Shown piece by piece: positions 24,793-34,390 of a stretch of DNA of 64,000 nucleotides; position 1 is the first letter of the stretch; every line of letters starts with the position of its first letter. The position numbers and the translations under genes were made by a program. Where the stretch lies: NCBI RefSeq assembly GCF_004000745.1, contig NZ_BILV01000017.1, positions 19,122 through 83,121 of the forward strand. Direction: 5' to 3'. This stretch comes from Paenibacillus barengoltzii NBRC 101215 (GTDB lineage Bacteria; Bacillota; Bacilli; Paenibacillales; Paenibacillaceae). The notes beneath the pieces were generated by a model. The model was not told where the DNA came from and searched no databases. It saw only the letters and a list, made by a program, of their open reading frames with translations.

Positions 24793-26826
24793 TTATTTTT
24801 TCCCTTCCAAAATGACAACGCCTCGGCCAGGGACTTGAACCGTCCCCGACACTTCCGTTTGCGCCAACAGGTCCTTATAAGCTTCGGACCCAATCTCCAC
24901 CTCGGCGGGCCCTTCGTTATGGTTCAACAGGAACAAGAAAGCTTTGCCATCCTTCACGCGGCGTGCTACTTCAACGCCTTCTGGCGCATCCAGCAGCGGC
25001 TGGATCCCTTTCTCCTCGCAGAGGTTCTTCAGGAATCCTTGCAAGAAGGCGGCGTCCGGGCTGCTTGCCACATAATACGCGCGTCCTTTGCCAAACGAAT
25101 TGACCGTCACGACCGGCATCCCCTGATAGAAATCAGAGCCGTATTCCGCCAGCACTTCCGCGCCTTCGGCGTGAATTAAATCGCACAAGAGGCCGCATTC
25201 ATACTGTCCGGACAACGCACCCCAAGCTTCTTTCATCACGATTTGGTTCGTATGGCCCGGCAACAGAGCGTCGATTTCCTCTGCCCAAATACCTAGAACG
25301 GAGCGCAGCTCACCTGGATACCCGCCAAGCGTCACCAGATCGTTCTCGTTCACGATGCCGCTGAAGAAGGTGGTGACAAACGTACCTCCGCCAGCTACGA
25401 ACTCCTCCACTTTCTTCGCAAAGCCCGGCTTCACCATATACATCACCGGGGCAATCAGGATTTCGTATTTGCTGAAATCCTCCTCCACTGACACCATGTC
25501 GCTCTCTACATGCATTTGGAACAACGTATCGTAATATTTGTGCACTTCATTGACGTAATTTAAGGCTACGGATGGGCCGCTGGAAAGCTCGATCGCCCAA
25601 CGGTTCTCCCAGTCATAGACGATGCCGATCTTGGCTTCCGTCCGCGCATCCAACAGCGTATCGCCCAGCTGATCCAGCTCTCGGCCCAGCTCCGCTACTT
25701 CACGGAAGACCCGGGTATGCTCGTGGCCCACGTGCTCAATAACCGCCCCATGATATTTCTCGCACGCCCCAATCGAGCGGCGCAGCTGGAAGAACATGAC
25801 CGTGTCGGCGCCGCGAGCTACGGCCTGATAGCTCCAAAGCCGCATTACGCCAGGGCGCTTCAGCGAGTTGTACGGCTGCCAGTTCTGCTGGCTTGGCGTC
25901 TGTTCCATCAGCATGAACGGAGCGCCGCTCTTCAACCCGCGCATCAAGTCATGAGCCATGGCCGTGAAGCTAACCGGCGTATCCAAGGACGGGTAGTTAT
26001 CCCAAGAAACAATGTCCATAGATTTCGCCCATTTAAAGTAATCCAATTCCGGATAAAAGCCCATCAAGTTAGTGGTTACCGGAACGTTAGGCGTATGCTT
26101 CTTGATTTCGTCGTATTCCAGCTTGTAGCACTCCAGCAGCGAATCGGACTGGAAGCGCCGGTAATCCAGCGAAATCCCTTGGAAATTCGTACGGTTTCCG
26201 CCCCATTCTTCACTGAGTTCGTTAGGCACCACAATCTCTTCCCAATCATAAAACGTGTGGCCCCAGAATCGCGTATTCCATACCCGGTTGAGCTCATCCA
26301 GCGTCTTGTAACGTTCCCGCAGCCAGACGCGGAAGGCCGCTGCACAGTTGTCGCAATAGCAGTAGCCGCCGTATTCATTGGACACGTGCCAGATTAACAG
26401 CCCCGGATGATCCTTGTATCGTTCTGCCAGCTTGCCGGCCAGACGGGCAGCGTATTTGCGATAGGTCGGCGAATTGGGGCAAGAGTTATGACGTCCGCCA
26501 AACCGGCGTTTCCGTCCCTGCACGTCTACGCGCAGCACGTCCGGATATTTGCGAGCCATCCATGCCGGGTGAGCCCCAGTGCTGGTCGCCAGGCAGACAT
26601 ACACGCCGCTTTTATACAAGCGGTCGATCGTTTCGTCCAATTGTGCAAAGTCATACGTTTCCTCGCTCGGTTGAATCATCGCCCAGGAAAAAACGTTGAC
26701 CGTCGCCACATCAATCCCAGCCAGTTTGAACATCCGCTCGTCCTCTTTCCAGACGTCTGGTCCCCACTGCTCTGGATTGTAGTCGCCGCCGTACCAAATC
26801 TTCGGCAGTTTCTCGTTGATCACCAT
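24793..26826 (-). CDS. Beta-galactosidase, GH42
   Basis: Full-length GH42 enzyme of 677 residues without a signal peptide, so it acts on imported oligosaccharides. The acid/base glutamate is E151 (WHVSNEYGG), the nucleophile is E308 (FMLMEQTPS), and the zinc-type cysteine group C115, C156, C158, C161 is present. A beta-galactosidase trimerisation domain (roughly 390-590) and C-terminal domain follow. The ATG at 26826 is chosen with AAAGG 8 bases upstream; an in-frame GTG two codons earlier is possible. The divergent AraC regulator at 26952 probably controls it. Removal of galactose from xyloglucan side chains or pectic galactan oligosaccharides fits the neighbourhood. Confidence 0.93.
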   Translation of the reverse strand: MVINEKLPKIWYGGDYNPEQWGPDVWKEDERMFKLAGIDVATVNVFSWAMIQPSEETYDFAQLDETIDRLYKSGVYVCLATSTGAHPAWMARKYPDVLRVDVQGRKRRFGGRHNSCPNSPTYRKYAARLAGKLAERYKDHPGLLIWHVSNEYGGYCYCDNCAAAFRVWLRERYKTLDELNRVWNTRFWGHTFYDWEEIVVPNELSEEWGGNRTNFQGISLDYRRFQSDSLLECYKLEYDEIKKHTPNVPVTTNLMGFYPELDYFKWAKSMDIVSWDNYPSLDTPVSFTAMAHDLMRGLKSGAPFMLMEQTPSQQNWQPYNSLKRPGVMRLWSYQAVARGADTVMFFQLRRSIGACEKYHGAVIEHVGHEHTRVFREVAELGRELDQLGDTLLDARTEAKIGIVYDWENRWAIELSSGPSVALNYVNEVHKYYDTLFQMHVESDMVSVEEDFSKYEILIAPVMYMVKPGFAKKVEEFVAGGGTFVTTFFSGIVNENDLVTLGGYPGELRSVLGIWAEEIDALLPGHTNQIVMKEAWGALSGQYECGLLCDLIHAEGAEVLAEYGSDFYQGMPVVTVNSFGKGRAYYVASSPDAAFLQGFLKNLCEEKGIQPLLDAPEGVEVARRVKDGKAFLFLLNHNEGPAEVEIGSEAYKDLLAQTEVSGTVQVPGRGVVILEGKK

Positions 26827-26951
26827 ATCCACATCCTTTTACAATATATAACTTCTAAGTCCATTGTAAGGTTGAAATTTCCCGCTTTATATATAATAAT
26901 TTCGAATTGTAATATAATAATATGGATCATACCTAGGAGGCATTTCGTACG

Positions 26952-27785
26952 ATGAGTTCACGGGCCTTTACCCGTTTTGTTTTTTCTCCGGCTGCCACGC
27001 CGGATCTTCCCTTACTCCTCGAAAGCGTCGGCTATAATCCAAATCAAGAGAAAATTGTCCGCCCGGACGGCTACCCTTATTACCATTGGCTGCATACCGC
27101 CGAGGGCGAGGGAGAGCTAACGTTGGGCAGCGGTACGTTCCTGCTTCAGCCAGGCAGCGGGATGCTGTTGCCGCCAGGTATGCCTCACGCTTATCAGGCC
27201 AAGCGGAGCTCGACATGGGAGACCTATTACCTCACCTTTGGCGGAGCGGCTGCCGGATCGATATTGGCTGCGTTTGGCATCCGGGAGGCCGTCCTGTTCC
27301 GCTGGGAACCGGAGGCCCCCATCTCCCCGTTGCTCGGCCACTTGCTGAACCGGCTGGACAGCATTCAGGACCCGTTTGGCCTGGAGACCTCAACTGAGGT
27401 ATACCGGTTCCTCGCTGTCCTGAGCCAATTCGGCCAAGTAAGCAGCAGCGCTGTCCCGCGAATCATGGAGAAGCTGGGGCCGTTGCTCGCCTGGATGGAG
27501 CGGGAATACGGCAATCCAGACGTGGGGCTGGATACGTTGGCGGAAGTAGCCGGAATGTCCGGGCGACATCTCAGCAAGCTGTTCCAGCAATCGTTTGGCA
27601 TCGCCCCATACAGTTACCTCACGCAAATGCGCATCCATAAGGCGAAGGAGCATTTGGCCAGCGAACCCGGCATCACCGTCGCTGCGATTGCCGGCAAAAC
27701 GGGCTTTCGCGATGCCAGCCACTTCGTCGCCACGTTCCGCAAGCACACAGGCATGACGCCCCAGCAGTTCCGCAGGCTGCATTAG
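26952..27785 (+). CDS. AraC-family transcriptional regulator
   Basis: Residues 20-110 form a cupin-like sugar-sensing domain (YYHWLHTAEGEGEL and the LLPPGMPHAYQ histidine), and residues 175-277 hold two helix-turn-helix motifs (LDTLAEVAGMSGRHLSKLFQ and VAAIAGKTGFRDASHFVATF) ending in GMTPQQFRRLH. AGGAGG precedes the ATG. It is divergent from the GH42 gene across a 125 base AT-rich region, and probably activates it when galactosides are present. Confidence 0.9.
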   Translation: MSSRAFTRFVFSPAATPDLPLLLESVGYNPNQEKIVRPDGYPYYHWLHTAEGEGELTLGSGTFLLQPGSGMLLPPGMPHAYQAKRSSTWETYYLTFGGAAAGSILAAFGIREAVLFRWEPEAPISPLLGHLLNRLDSIQDPFGLETSTEVYRFLAVLSQFGQVSSSAVPRIMEKLGPLLAWMEREYGNPDVGLDTLAEVAGMSGRHLSKLFQQSFGIAPYSYLTQMRIHKAKEHLASEPGITVAAIAGKTGFRDASHFVATFRKHTGMTPQQFRRLH

Positions 27786-27826
27786 GGAACGTTCAAGTCC
27801 GGGGCGGTACGGCGCATTCGTCTAAC

Positions 27827-27857
27827 AAAGCCTAACCCAAAAGGGGAGGGCTTTTTT
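27827..27857 (+). terminator. Terminator after the AraC gene
   Basis: AAAGCC-CCC pairs with GGG-GGCTTT around AAAA, with three unpaired bases in each arm, then a T7 run. The rest of the gap to the GH95 gene holds no gene that I can see. Confidence 0.65.
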
Positions 27858-27928
27858 TCGTGGAAAACTGCACTTTTGCATTCATTTGACGCCGAGCGCC
27901 CCCCGCGAGAAATTCGGGGCTTTTCCTT

Positions 27929-30328
27929 CTAGCCTACGAGGTACGTCGCCCCCGGCTCCGTCTGGAAGCGTTCACCTTCCTGCACGGTGCGGCCGTCCGG
28001 CAAGCGGACGCTCAGGCCATGCAGCCCGCGCAGCGTGCACTCGCCGCCGGACGTTGACGTGATGCAGGCCGACGTCAGACGGCCCTCCTCCCACGTCATG
28101 TCGACGGTAAACCCTCCGCGGGCTCGCAGGCCGCTCACTTGCCCCCTCGTCCAGGCCGCAGGCAGGGCCGGCAGCAGGTCGATGCCGCCCATATGACTTT
28201 GCAGCAGCATCTCGGCGATGCCGGCTGCTCCGCCGAAGTTGCCGTCGATCTGGAACGGCGGATGATCGTCGAACAGGTTCGGATACGTGGAACGTGACAG
28301 CAGCGTGTTCACGAACCGGTGAGCGGTGTCCCCGTCGCCCAGCCGGGCGTACAGGTTAATCAGCCAGGCGCAGCTCCAGCCGGTATGGCCTCCGCCGTTC
28401 CGGATGCGCTCCTCCAGCGTGCGGCGGACAGCTTCCGCCAGCTCCGGCGTCTGCCGCACCGTGATCGCATTGCCCGGGTAGAAGCCAACCAAATGGGACA
28501 CGTGCCGATGTCCCGGCTCGGCTTCTGCAAACGGCTCGCTCCACTCCTGCAGCCGGCCGTCCGGGCCGATCTGCGGCTCAGCCATACGCGTGAGCGTATC
28601 GGCCAGCTCTTGTCGCCACGCCTCGTCAACCTTAAGAATTTCTGCGGCCCGAATCGTATGCTCCAACAGTTCACGGATCAAGAACAGATCCATCGTACTG
28701 CCAGCAGACACACTGCAAGGCTCTCCGCCATCCGGTGTCAGGAACTTGTTCTCCGGCGAAGTCGACGGGGCTGTAACCAGCCGTCCGTCCGGTCCGGGCA
28801 CCAGCCAATCCTGGCAAAACTCGGCAGCTCCCTTCATCAGTGGATACGCCGTTTCCTGCAGAAACTGCTCGTCCAGCCCAAATTCGTAATGCTCCCATAA
28901 ATGGCGGCACAGCCACACGCCGCCCATCGGCCAGAACGCCCAGCTAGCCTCGCCGTCCGATGGCGTGGATTGGCGCCATACATCCACATTGTGATGAGCG
29001 ACCCAGCCCCGGGCGCCGTAATGAATCCGCGCCGTTCGGGCTCCGGTTACGCTAAGATCACGGATCAGCTCGAACAACGGCTCATGGCAATCGGCCAGCC
29101 CCGCCACCTCTGCGTGCCAATAATTCATTTGCGTATTGATGTTGGTCGTATACCCGCAGTTCCACGGCGGCTGCACATGCGGATTCCAGATGCCCTGCAG
29201 ATGAGCAGCCTCCGTCCCCGTCCGGGAGCTGGCCATCAGCAAATATCGGCCGTAGTGAAAATACAACGACTCCAGCCCAAGGTCCGACTCTCCGCGGCGA
29301 TAAGCCTCAAGCCGCTCGTCGGTCGGACGGGCTGCCCGCTCGGCGGCCTCCTCCGCGCGGCCCAGCCGCAGCTCAACGCGGCCGAACAGCCGGCGGTGAT
29401 CCGCCTCATGGCGCTGACGCAGCTGCTCATAGCCAAGCGCTGCGGCCGCATCCAGCGCCGCCTGGCATCGCTCCGCCGGGTCGATGCCGCCGCTTCCCGG
29501 CGCCTGATCATAGCCGGCGTAATCCGTGGCGGCTGCCAGCAGCAGCGTCACCGCCTTCGCCCCGCTCACCGTTAGCCGGCCTGAGGCATCTGCCTGCACC
29601 GTGCCGCCGCCCTCCGGCAGCGCCAAGAGCTGGGCCTCAAAGGTGAGGCCCAAGCCGTCCTCGTATAAGACCGACTGCGGATGGTCCCCGCGATAATTGT
29701 CGGCAATATGGCTGGGGGCCTGGCCTCTCATGCAGATCCGTGCCGTTCCCGCCGGCCCGCCGAAGGCTTGATGACGAAGAAGAGAGTCCAACGAAGCGGC
29801 CATATTCACAGGTTCACTCCCCAGCGCCGTAATGCGGAGAACCATCACCTGATCAACCGCACTGATGAATACCTCGCGGCGATATTCCGCCCCCCCGATC
29901 CGATAAGTCGTCGTTGCGATCCCGGTCGCCAGATCCAATTCCCGTCGGAATCCCCGCAGCTCATTCCCATCGGCCTCCGTCGCCGAATCTCCCTGCTCCA
30001 GCCACAAATCCCCAAGCGGCTGGTAGGATTCCGTGCGTCGGCCTAGCATTTTCGCATCGATCAGTTTCTCGGCCTCTTTGTATTTGCCGGCGAAGATCAG
30101 TTCCCGGGCCGGTCCAAGGTGACGCAGCACATCGTAGTTTTGCGGGTCCCGGGGGAATCCCGACCATAACGTATCTTCATTCAGCGCAATCCGCTCGCGA
30201 TGAATCCCGCCGAAGACCATCCCGCCGATTCGCCCGTTTCCAACGGGAAGAGCTTCCTCCCAGCGAGAAGCGGGGCGATCATACCATAGCTTCCACTCCG
30301 TTTGCTCCGAATAGTTCAGTTTCCTCAT
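27929..30328 (-). CDS. GH95 alpha-L-fucosidase / alpha-L-galactosidase
   Basis: The 799 residue protein has the GH95 N-terminal beta domain ([20 protein letters not shown], then GGMVFGG), the helical barrel with the [12 protein letters not shown] asparagines and TSPENKFL glutamate, and the [20 protein letters not shown] aspartate that acts with the asparagines. Members remove alpha-1,2-linked L-fucose, or L-galactose, from glycans such as xyloglucan. No signal peptide is present, so the substrate is an imported oligosaccharide. AGGAGG directly abuts the ATG with no normal spacing, which is unusual. It is separated by a terminator from the transport operon upstream. Confidence 0.9.
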   Translation of the reverse strand: MRKLNYSEQTEWKLWYDRPASRWEEALPVGNGRIGGMVFGGIHRERIALNEDTLWSGFPRDPQNYDVLRHLGPARELIFAGKYKEAEKLIDAKMLGRRTESYQPLGDLWLEQGDSATEADGNELRGFRRELDLATGIATTTYRIGGAEYRREVFISAVDQVMVLRITALGSEPVNMAASLDSLLRHQAFGGPAGTARICMRGQAPSHIADNYRGDHPQSVLYEDGLGLTFEAQLLALPEGGGTVQADASGRLTVSGAKAVTLLLAAATDYAGYDQAPGSGGIDPAERCQAALDAAAALGYEQLRQRHEADHRRLFGRVELRLGRAEEAAERAARPTDERLEAYRRGESDLGLESLYFHYGRYLLMASSRTGTEAAHLQGIWNPHVQPPWNCGYTTNINTQMNYWHAEVAGLADCHEPLFELIRDLSVTGARTARIHYGARGWVAHHNVDVWRQSTPSDGEASWAFWPMGGVWLCRHLWEHYEFGLDEQFLQETAYPLMKGAAEFCQDWLVPGPDGRLVTAPSTSPENKFLTPDGGEPCSVSAGSTMDLFLIRELLEHTIRAAEILKVDEAWRQELADTLTRMAEPQIGPDGRLQEWSEPFAEAEPGHRHVSHLVGFYPGNAITVRQTPELAEAVRRTLEERIRNGGGHTGWSCAWLINLYARLGDGDTAHRFVNTLLSRSTYPNLFDDHPPFQIDGNFGGAAGIAEMLLQSHMGGIDLLPALPAAWTRGQVSGLRARGGFTVDMTWEEGRLTSACITSTSGGECTLRGLHGLSVRLPDGRTVQEGERFQTEPGATYLVG

Positions 30329-30361
30329 CCTCCTGAATGATGTATATAATGGCTAACTGGC

Positions 30362-30395
30362 GCAAAAAGGCCCGAAAACACACGGGCCTTTTTGC
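30362..30395. terminator. Bidirectional terminator after the binding-protein gene
   Basis: GCAAAAAGGCCCG pairs perfectly with CGGGCCTTTTTGC around an 8 base loop. It ends the transport operon ahead of the GH95 gene. Confidence 0.9.
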
Positions 30396-30428
30396 AATCC
30401 TATTTAGATTGTTACTGCTAAGCTACAA

Positions 30429-32150
30429 TTACAATTTCTTACCGGTAAACAATTCGACTCTCTTCTTAACCAATTCCGTATACTCGGCTTCCATCTTCTT
30501 CGCGCCGGCTTTGTCCAGCTCTTCAAGGAAAGCGTCATAAATCTTGTCGAAATCGGCTTCCTTCGCCAGAATCGCTTCCGGAATCCGCTTACGGATGATA
30601 TCCTGCGTTTTTTGGTAAATCACTTGGTAATCGCCGTCCGTAGGAACAGGCATGTTGTACAGAGCGCCCCAATCCTTCGCAGGGAATGCATCTTCACCTG
30701 GGAACAGGTCTTTCCAAGTTGTTGCATTGTAAGCTTTCAACGTTTCTTTTTCAGCTTCGGTGTAGCCTGCCACGATTTGCTCAGGGAAGTTCGTGGTGTA
30801 GTAGTTGCCCGAAGGATCTTTCACGCCGTCACCATAGTTCGCACCGAAGATGCGGTACAAGCTGATGCCGGATTCCTTCGTGAAGTTCGTGCTGTCATTT
30901 ACTTTACGTTCTTGAATGTCGGCTGGAATGACGCGTTGGCCGTTCTCATCAACCGTATAGTGTTTACCTTCTACGCCCCAGTTTCTCAAAACCTGACCTT
31001 CGTCAGAAGACAGCCAGTCGATAAATTTGATGGCGCGAACCGGATCTTTACATGCTGTGGTGATGCTGATTCCGTAGCCGTCAACGCCTGCTTGTTGGAA
31101 GGAATGATCTTCATATTCCTCCGTCAATGTAACCGGGAAGTGCGCGTAAGTGTACTCGTCTTTACCAGCTGTTTTCAACGCGTTTTCTGCATCCTGATAT
31201 CCCCACTCTTGGTCGATCAGGCCAAGCACGCGGCCGCTGGCAATTTTCGCTTTGTATTGGTCTTCTTTTTGCACGAATGTATCTTTATCCAGGAGGCCTT
31301 CGTTATACATGTGATTCAGCCAGCGGAAGTATTCCTTCTCTTCCGGACGTTTGTAATGCAGCATCGCCTCATAAGTTTCCGGATTGACATAATATTCGCC
31401 GTCGTCCGGTGCACCTGTTGTCAGGAACGCCGGGTTCGTTACCGTAATCATGATTCTCCAGTCATCGGCGCTCAGTGTCAGCGGAATGGTTGGCTGACCG
31501 TCTGTAGTCGGGTGTTTCTCTACATACTGCTTCAGCACGTTTTCAAAATCCTTAACCGTACGAATCTTCGGATATCCCAGCTCTTTCAAAACGCGTTGCT
31601 GGATTTCGAAGCCGCCGCCAGCGTCGAAGTACTGCTGATCCACGCCGCCATTCGTGAAGATAGAATAAATCGCAGGATCATCGTTGCTGTATTTCAGACG
31701 GTTCATATTTTCGCTGAAAATTTTCTTCAGGTTTGGTGCATGCTCTTCAATAAGCGGAGCCAAGTCGATAATGAGACCGGCATCCACCAGCTTGCTCAAT
31801 TCCCCTTTGGCAAAAATTAGATCCGGAACGTCACCGCTTGCGGCCATCAGCGCGATTTTGTTTTCGCCGCCGCCGGCACCTACGTCAAACTCGGCTTCAA
31901 GCGTTACACCGGTTTTCTCTGTAATCACTTTGCCTACATCGTCCTGCATGTTGTTCCAGTTCGGGCTGGCATCCGCACCAAAGAAGGTAAAGGTGATCGG
32001 GCTGTTATCTGCGGACGCTTCCGCATTGCTTCCCGCGTTGCCGGTATTGCTGCTGTTGGCAGCATTGTTACCGTTACTTCCGCAACCCGCAACCAACACC
32101 GTACTCGCGAGCAAGATCGCCGCGAATGCTTTAGGGCTTTTCCACTTCAT
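30429..32150 (-). CDS. ABC transporter sugar-binding lipoprotein (LplA/YtcQ type)
   Basis: A signal peptide with lipobox (LVAGCGS) is followed by a Ser/Asn/Gly-rich linker and a large solute-binding domain, 573 residues in all from ATG 32150. The size and the TFFGADASPNWNN start of the mature domain match the LplA/YtcQ group that serves CUT1-type oligosaccharide importers with YteP/YtcP-like permeases, as encoded just upstream. It should capture the oligosaccharide outside the membrane. An in-frame start 30 bases earlier is possible but has a poorer ribosome site. Confidence 0.92.
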   Translation of the reverse strand: MKWKSPKAFAAILLASTVLVAGCGSNGNNAANSSNTGNAGSNAEASADNSPITFTFFGADASPNWNNMQDDVGKVITEKTGVTLEAEFDVGAGGGENKIALMAASGDVPDLIFAKGELSKLVDAGLIIDLAPLIEEHAPNLKKIFSENMNRLKYSNDDPAIYSIFTNGGVDQQYFDAGGGFEIQQRVLKELGYPKIRTVKDFENVLKQYVEKHPTTDGQPTIPLTLSADDWRIMITVTNPAFLTTGAPDDGEYYVNPETYEAMLHYKRPEEKEYFRWLNHMYNEGLLDKDTFVQKEDQYKAKIASGRVLGLIDQEWGYQDAENALKTAGKDEYTYAHFPVTLTEEYEDHSFQQAGVDGYGISITTACKDPVRAIKFIDWLSSDEGQVLRNWGVEGKHYTVDENGQRVIPADIQERKVNDSTNFTKESGISLYRIFGANYGDGVKDPSGNYYTTNFPEQIVAGYTEAEKETLKAYNATTWKDLFPGEDAFPAKDWGALYNMPVPTDGDYQVIYQKTQDIIRKRIPEAILAKEADFDKIYDAFLEELDKAGAKKMEAEYTELVKKRVELFTGKKL

Positions 32151-32307
32151 TTCTACGTTCCCCCTCGTCATCTTGATCAAACTTGTATTGTATGAACAGG
32201 CTTTCGCCTGCTGATACCTGAGTTGCTTCCCTCATTCCCGGTGTTACCCAAAAAAGTAAAGGCTTTCATCTTTGATTGAAAAAGAAATTGCTCCCACCCG
32301 CCGAGTG

Positions 32308-32344
32308 CCGCCCCGCCGCTGATGCAGCTTGCGGCGGAGGCGGA
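32308..32344. other. GC-rich hairpin between permease and binding-protein genes
   Basis: CCGCCGC and GCGGCGG pair around an 11 base loop, extended by a second CCGCC/GGCGG segment after a bulge. There is no T-run, so it looks like an mRNA-stabilising or processing hairpin in the 240 base gap ahead of the binding-protein gene; such hairpins often raise expression of the binding protein over the permeases. Confidence 0.5.
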
Positions 32345-32391
32345 TTTGGCGGCGTTAATCCATCGGGCTTACCGCCCGGCAGGCTCTAGGG

Positions 32392-33297
32392 TTAAGCCTT
32401 GACGGCGCCCAGCGTCATCCCATCTACGAAGTAACGCTGCAAGAACGGATAAACGATCAAGATCGGTACCGTTACAACGATAGTGATCGCCATTTTGATG
32501 GATTCCGGCGATACCTGAGCCATCTGATTCGCCATATCGTTGGCGTTGATCATTCTTGCGCCTTGGTTGGTGCTTTGTAAAATTTTCATCAACTCATATT
32601 GAAGCGTCGTCAAATGCGCTTTGTTCCCGTTGTACAGATAAGTGTCGAACCAAGAGTTCCATTGGCCTACCGCCAGGAACAAGGCGATGGTCGCCAGTAC
32701 CGGCTTACAGAGCGGCAGAATCACTTTGTAGTAAATCGTGAAGTCGTTGGCTCCGTCCAGCTTGGCAGATTCCTGCAATGCATACGGCAACCCGTCGATA
32801 AAGGAACGGATAACGAACACGTTAAACGCGCTGACAACGCCCGGTAAGATGTAAATCCAGAACGTGCCGATCAAATCGAGATGGCGCATCAGCATGTAGG
32901 TTGGAACCAAACCGCCGGAGAAGTACATCGTCAACGCCAGGAAGGTGGATACAAACTTCCGGGATTTGAAATCCGGCCGGCTTAGCGTATAGGCCAGCAT
33001 TGAGGCGCTGATCAAGCCAAGCACGGTCCCAAGAACCGTCCGGTAAATCGTAATTTTAAAGCCGGTAATCAGGCTGGAATAATTAAAGATCGTTTTATAG
33101 TTCTCCAAAGTGAATTCCCGCGGCCAGATGTAAATGCCGCCTCGAACCGTATCGGTGGAATCATTAAAGGAGATCGCCAACACGTTCAGGAAAGGATACA
33201 ACGTGATGACCAAAATGACGCTCATGAGAATGATGTTGCAAATGTTGAAGATTTTATCGCCCCGCGTATCATTAAAGCCTCTGCTTGAACTTGCCAT
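32392..33297 (-). CDS. Sugar ABC transporter permease (YtcP/LplC type)
   Basis: Six predicted helices and the EAA-loop variant ESAKLDGANDFTIYYKVILPLCKP in a 301 residue protein ending in the family C-terminus YFVDGMTLGAVKA identify a CUT1 permease. The frame is open for another 101 codons upstream, but those overlap the neighbouring permease gene and read as nonsense. The ATG at 33297 with GGGAGGGAG upstream is the real start, 17 bases after the other permease gene. Confidence 0.93.
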   Translation of the reverse strand: MASSSRGFNDTRGDKIFNICNIILMSVILVITLYPFLNVLAISFNDSTDTVRGGIYIWPREFTLENYKTIFNYSSLITGFKITIYRTVLGTVLGLISASMLAYTLSRPDFKSRKFVSTFLALTMYFSGGLVPTYMLMRHLDLIGTFWIYILPGVVSAFNVFVIRSFIDGLPYALQESAKLDGANDFTIYYKVILPLCKPVLATIALFLAVGQWNSWFDTYLYNGNKAHLTTLQYELMKILQSTNQGARMINANDMANQMAQVSPESIKMAITIVVTVPILIVYPFLQRYFVDGMTLGAVKA

Positions 33298-33314
33298 CGC
33301 CCTTCTCCCTCCCT

Positions 33315-34295
33315 TTACATGATGCTCTCTTTTGTCGTTTTCTTCATGATTCCGTTGGCCGTAAGCAGCAGGATGATGCTGACCACGGACGTGAACATAC
33401 TGATGGCTGTACCATAGGAGAAACGGCTGATATTGATACCGTAGTTCAGTGCGTACAAGTCCAACACTTCGGAATAGTCGGTGACGAGCGAGTTGCTCAG
33501 CTGGAACTGCTTCTCGAACCCGATGCCGATCAAATGGCCGATCGACATAATCAGCAGTACCGAAATCGTCGTCCGGATCCCCGGCAGCGTAATGTTCCAA
33601 ATTTGCCGGAAACGTCCGGCTCCATCGACCCGTGCCGCTTCGTACAGCTCTTTATCGATGCCGGTGATCGCTGCCAAATAAATGATGGCGTTCCAACCGG
33701 TTTCTTTCCATACGTCGGAAGCGGTTACAATTCCCCAAAACCATTTCCCTTGGGCCATGAATTGGATGGGTTCGTCAATGATATGCAAGGAAACTAAAAT
33801 CTCGTTGACGATCCCGCCGTCGATCGAGAGCATTTTCGTCACGATCCCGGCGACGACTACCCAAGATACAAAGTGCGGAAGGTAGGAAATCGTCTGAACC
33901 GTCCGTTTGAAATATTTGCCGCGCAGCTCGTTCAACAACACCGCAAAGGTGATCGGAATCACGAATCCCGCGACCAGCCCCATAAAGCTCATCGCCAGCG
34001 TATTACGGAGGACCAGGTAAAACCGCTCGTCCTGGAACAAGTCCACGAAGTTTTTAAATCCTACCCATTTTTGCTCCGAGAAGGATTTCGCCGGCTTATA
34101 GTTTTGGAAAGCCATCGTCCATCCCCACACCGGAAGGTAGTTGAATACAAACAACCAGATCACGAATGGCATGGACATTAAGTACAAGTACTTTTGCTGC
34201 AAAATGCTCCGCCAGATACCGTTCTTTCGCTTCTTCTGCGGCGCAGGGGTTGCGCTTACATTTCTGGTTTCAGGCTGAGTTGACAGCGTTTCCAT
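33315..34295 (-). CDS. Sugar ABC transporter permease (YteP/LplB type)
   Basis: A 326 residue inner-membrane protein with a 30 residue polar N-terminus, six helices and the EAA motif YEAARVDGAGRFRQIWNITLP. The start of the membrane part (YLYLMSMPFVIWLFVFNYLPVWG) is typical of LplB/YteP. It forms a heterodimer with the permease encoded just downstream. A ribosome site (GGGGGGGAG) precedes the ATG. Confidence 0.93.
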   Translation of the reverse strand: METLSTQPETRNVSATPAPQKKRKNGIWRSILQQKYLYLMSMPFVIWLFVFNYLPVWGWTMAFQNYKPAKSFSEQKWVGFKNFVDLFQDERFYLVLRNTLAMSFMGLVAGFVIPITFAVLLNELRGKYFKRTVQTISYLPHFVSWVVVAGIVTKMLSIDGGIVNEILVSLHIIDEPIQFMAQGKWFWGIVTASDVWKETGWNAIIYLAAITGIDKELYEAARVDGAGRFRQIWNITLPGIRTTISVLLIMSIGHLIGIGFEKQFQLSNSLVTDYSEVLDLYALNYGINISRFSYGTAISMFTSVVSIILLLTANGIMKKTTKESIM

Positions 34296-34390
34296 CTCAA
34301 TTTCTCCCCCCCTTGTCTGCTATAGCTTAATGATAAGGGAGGAGCGGCTGACGAAATACCCGAGAGATTTCAAACAAAACCATATAAAAA

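Noticed and set aside
33298..33600. N-terminal extension of about 100 residues on the permease at 32392-33297
   Set aside because: It overlaps the neighbouring permease gene, has no membrane or permease-like sequence, and a strong ribosome site precedes the ATG at 33297.
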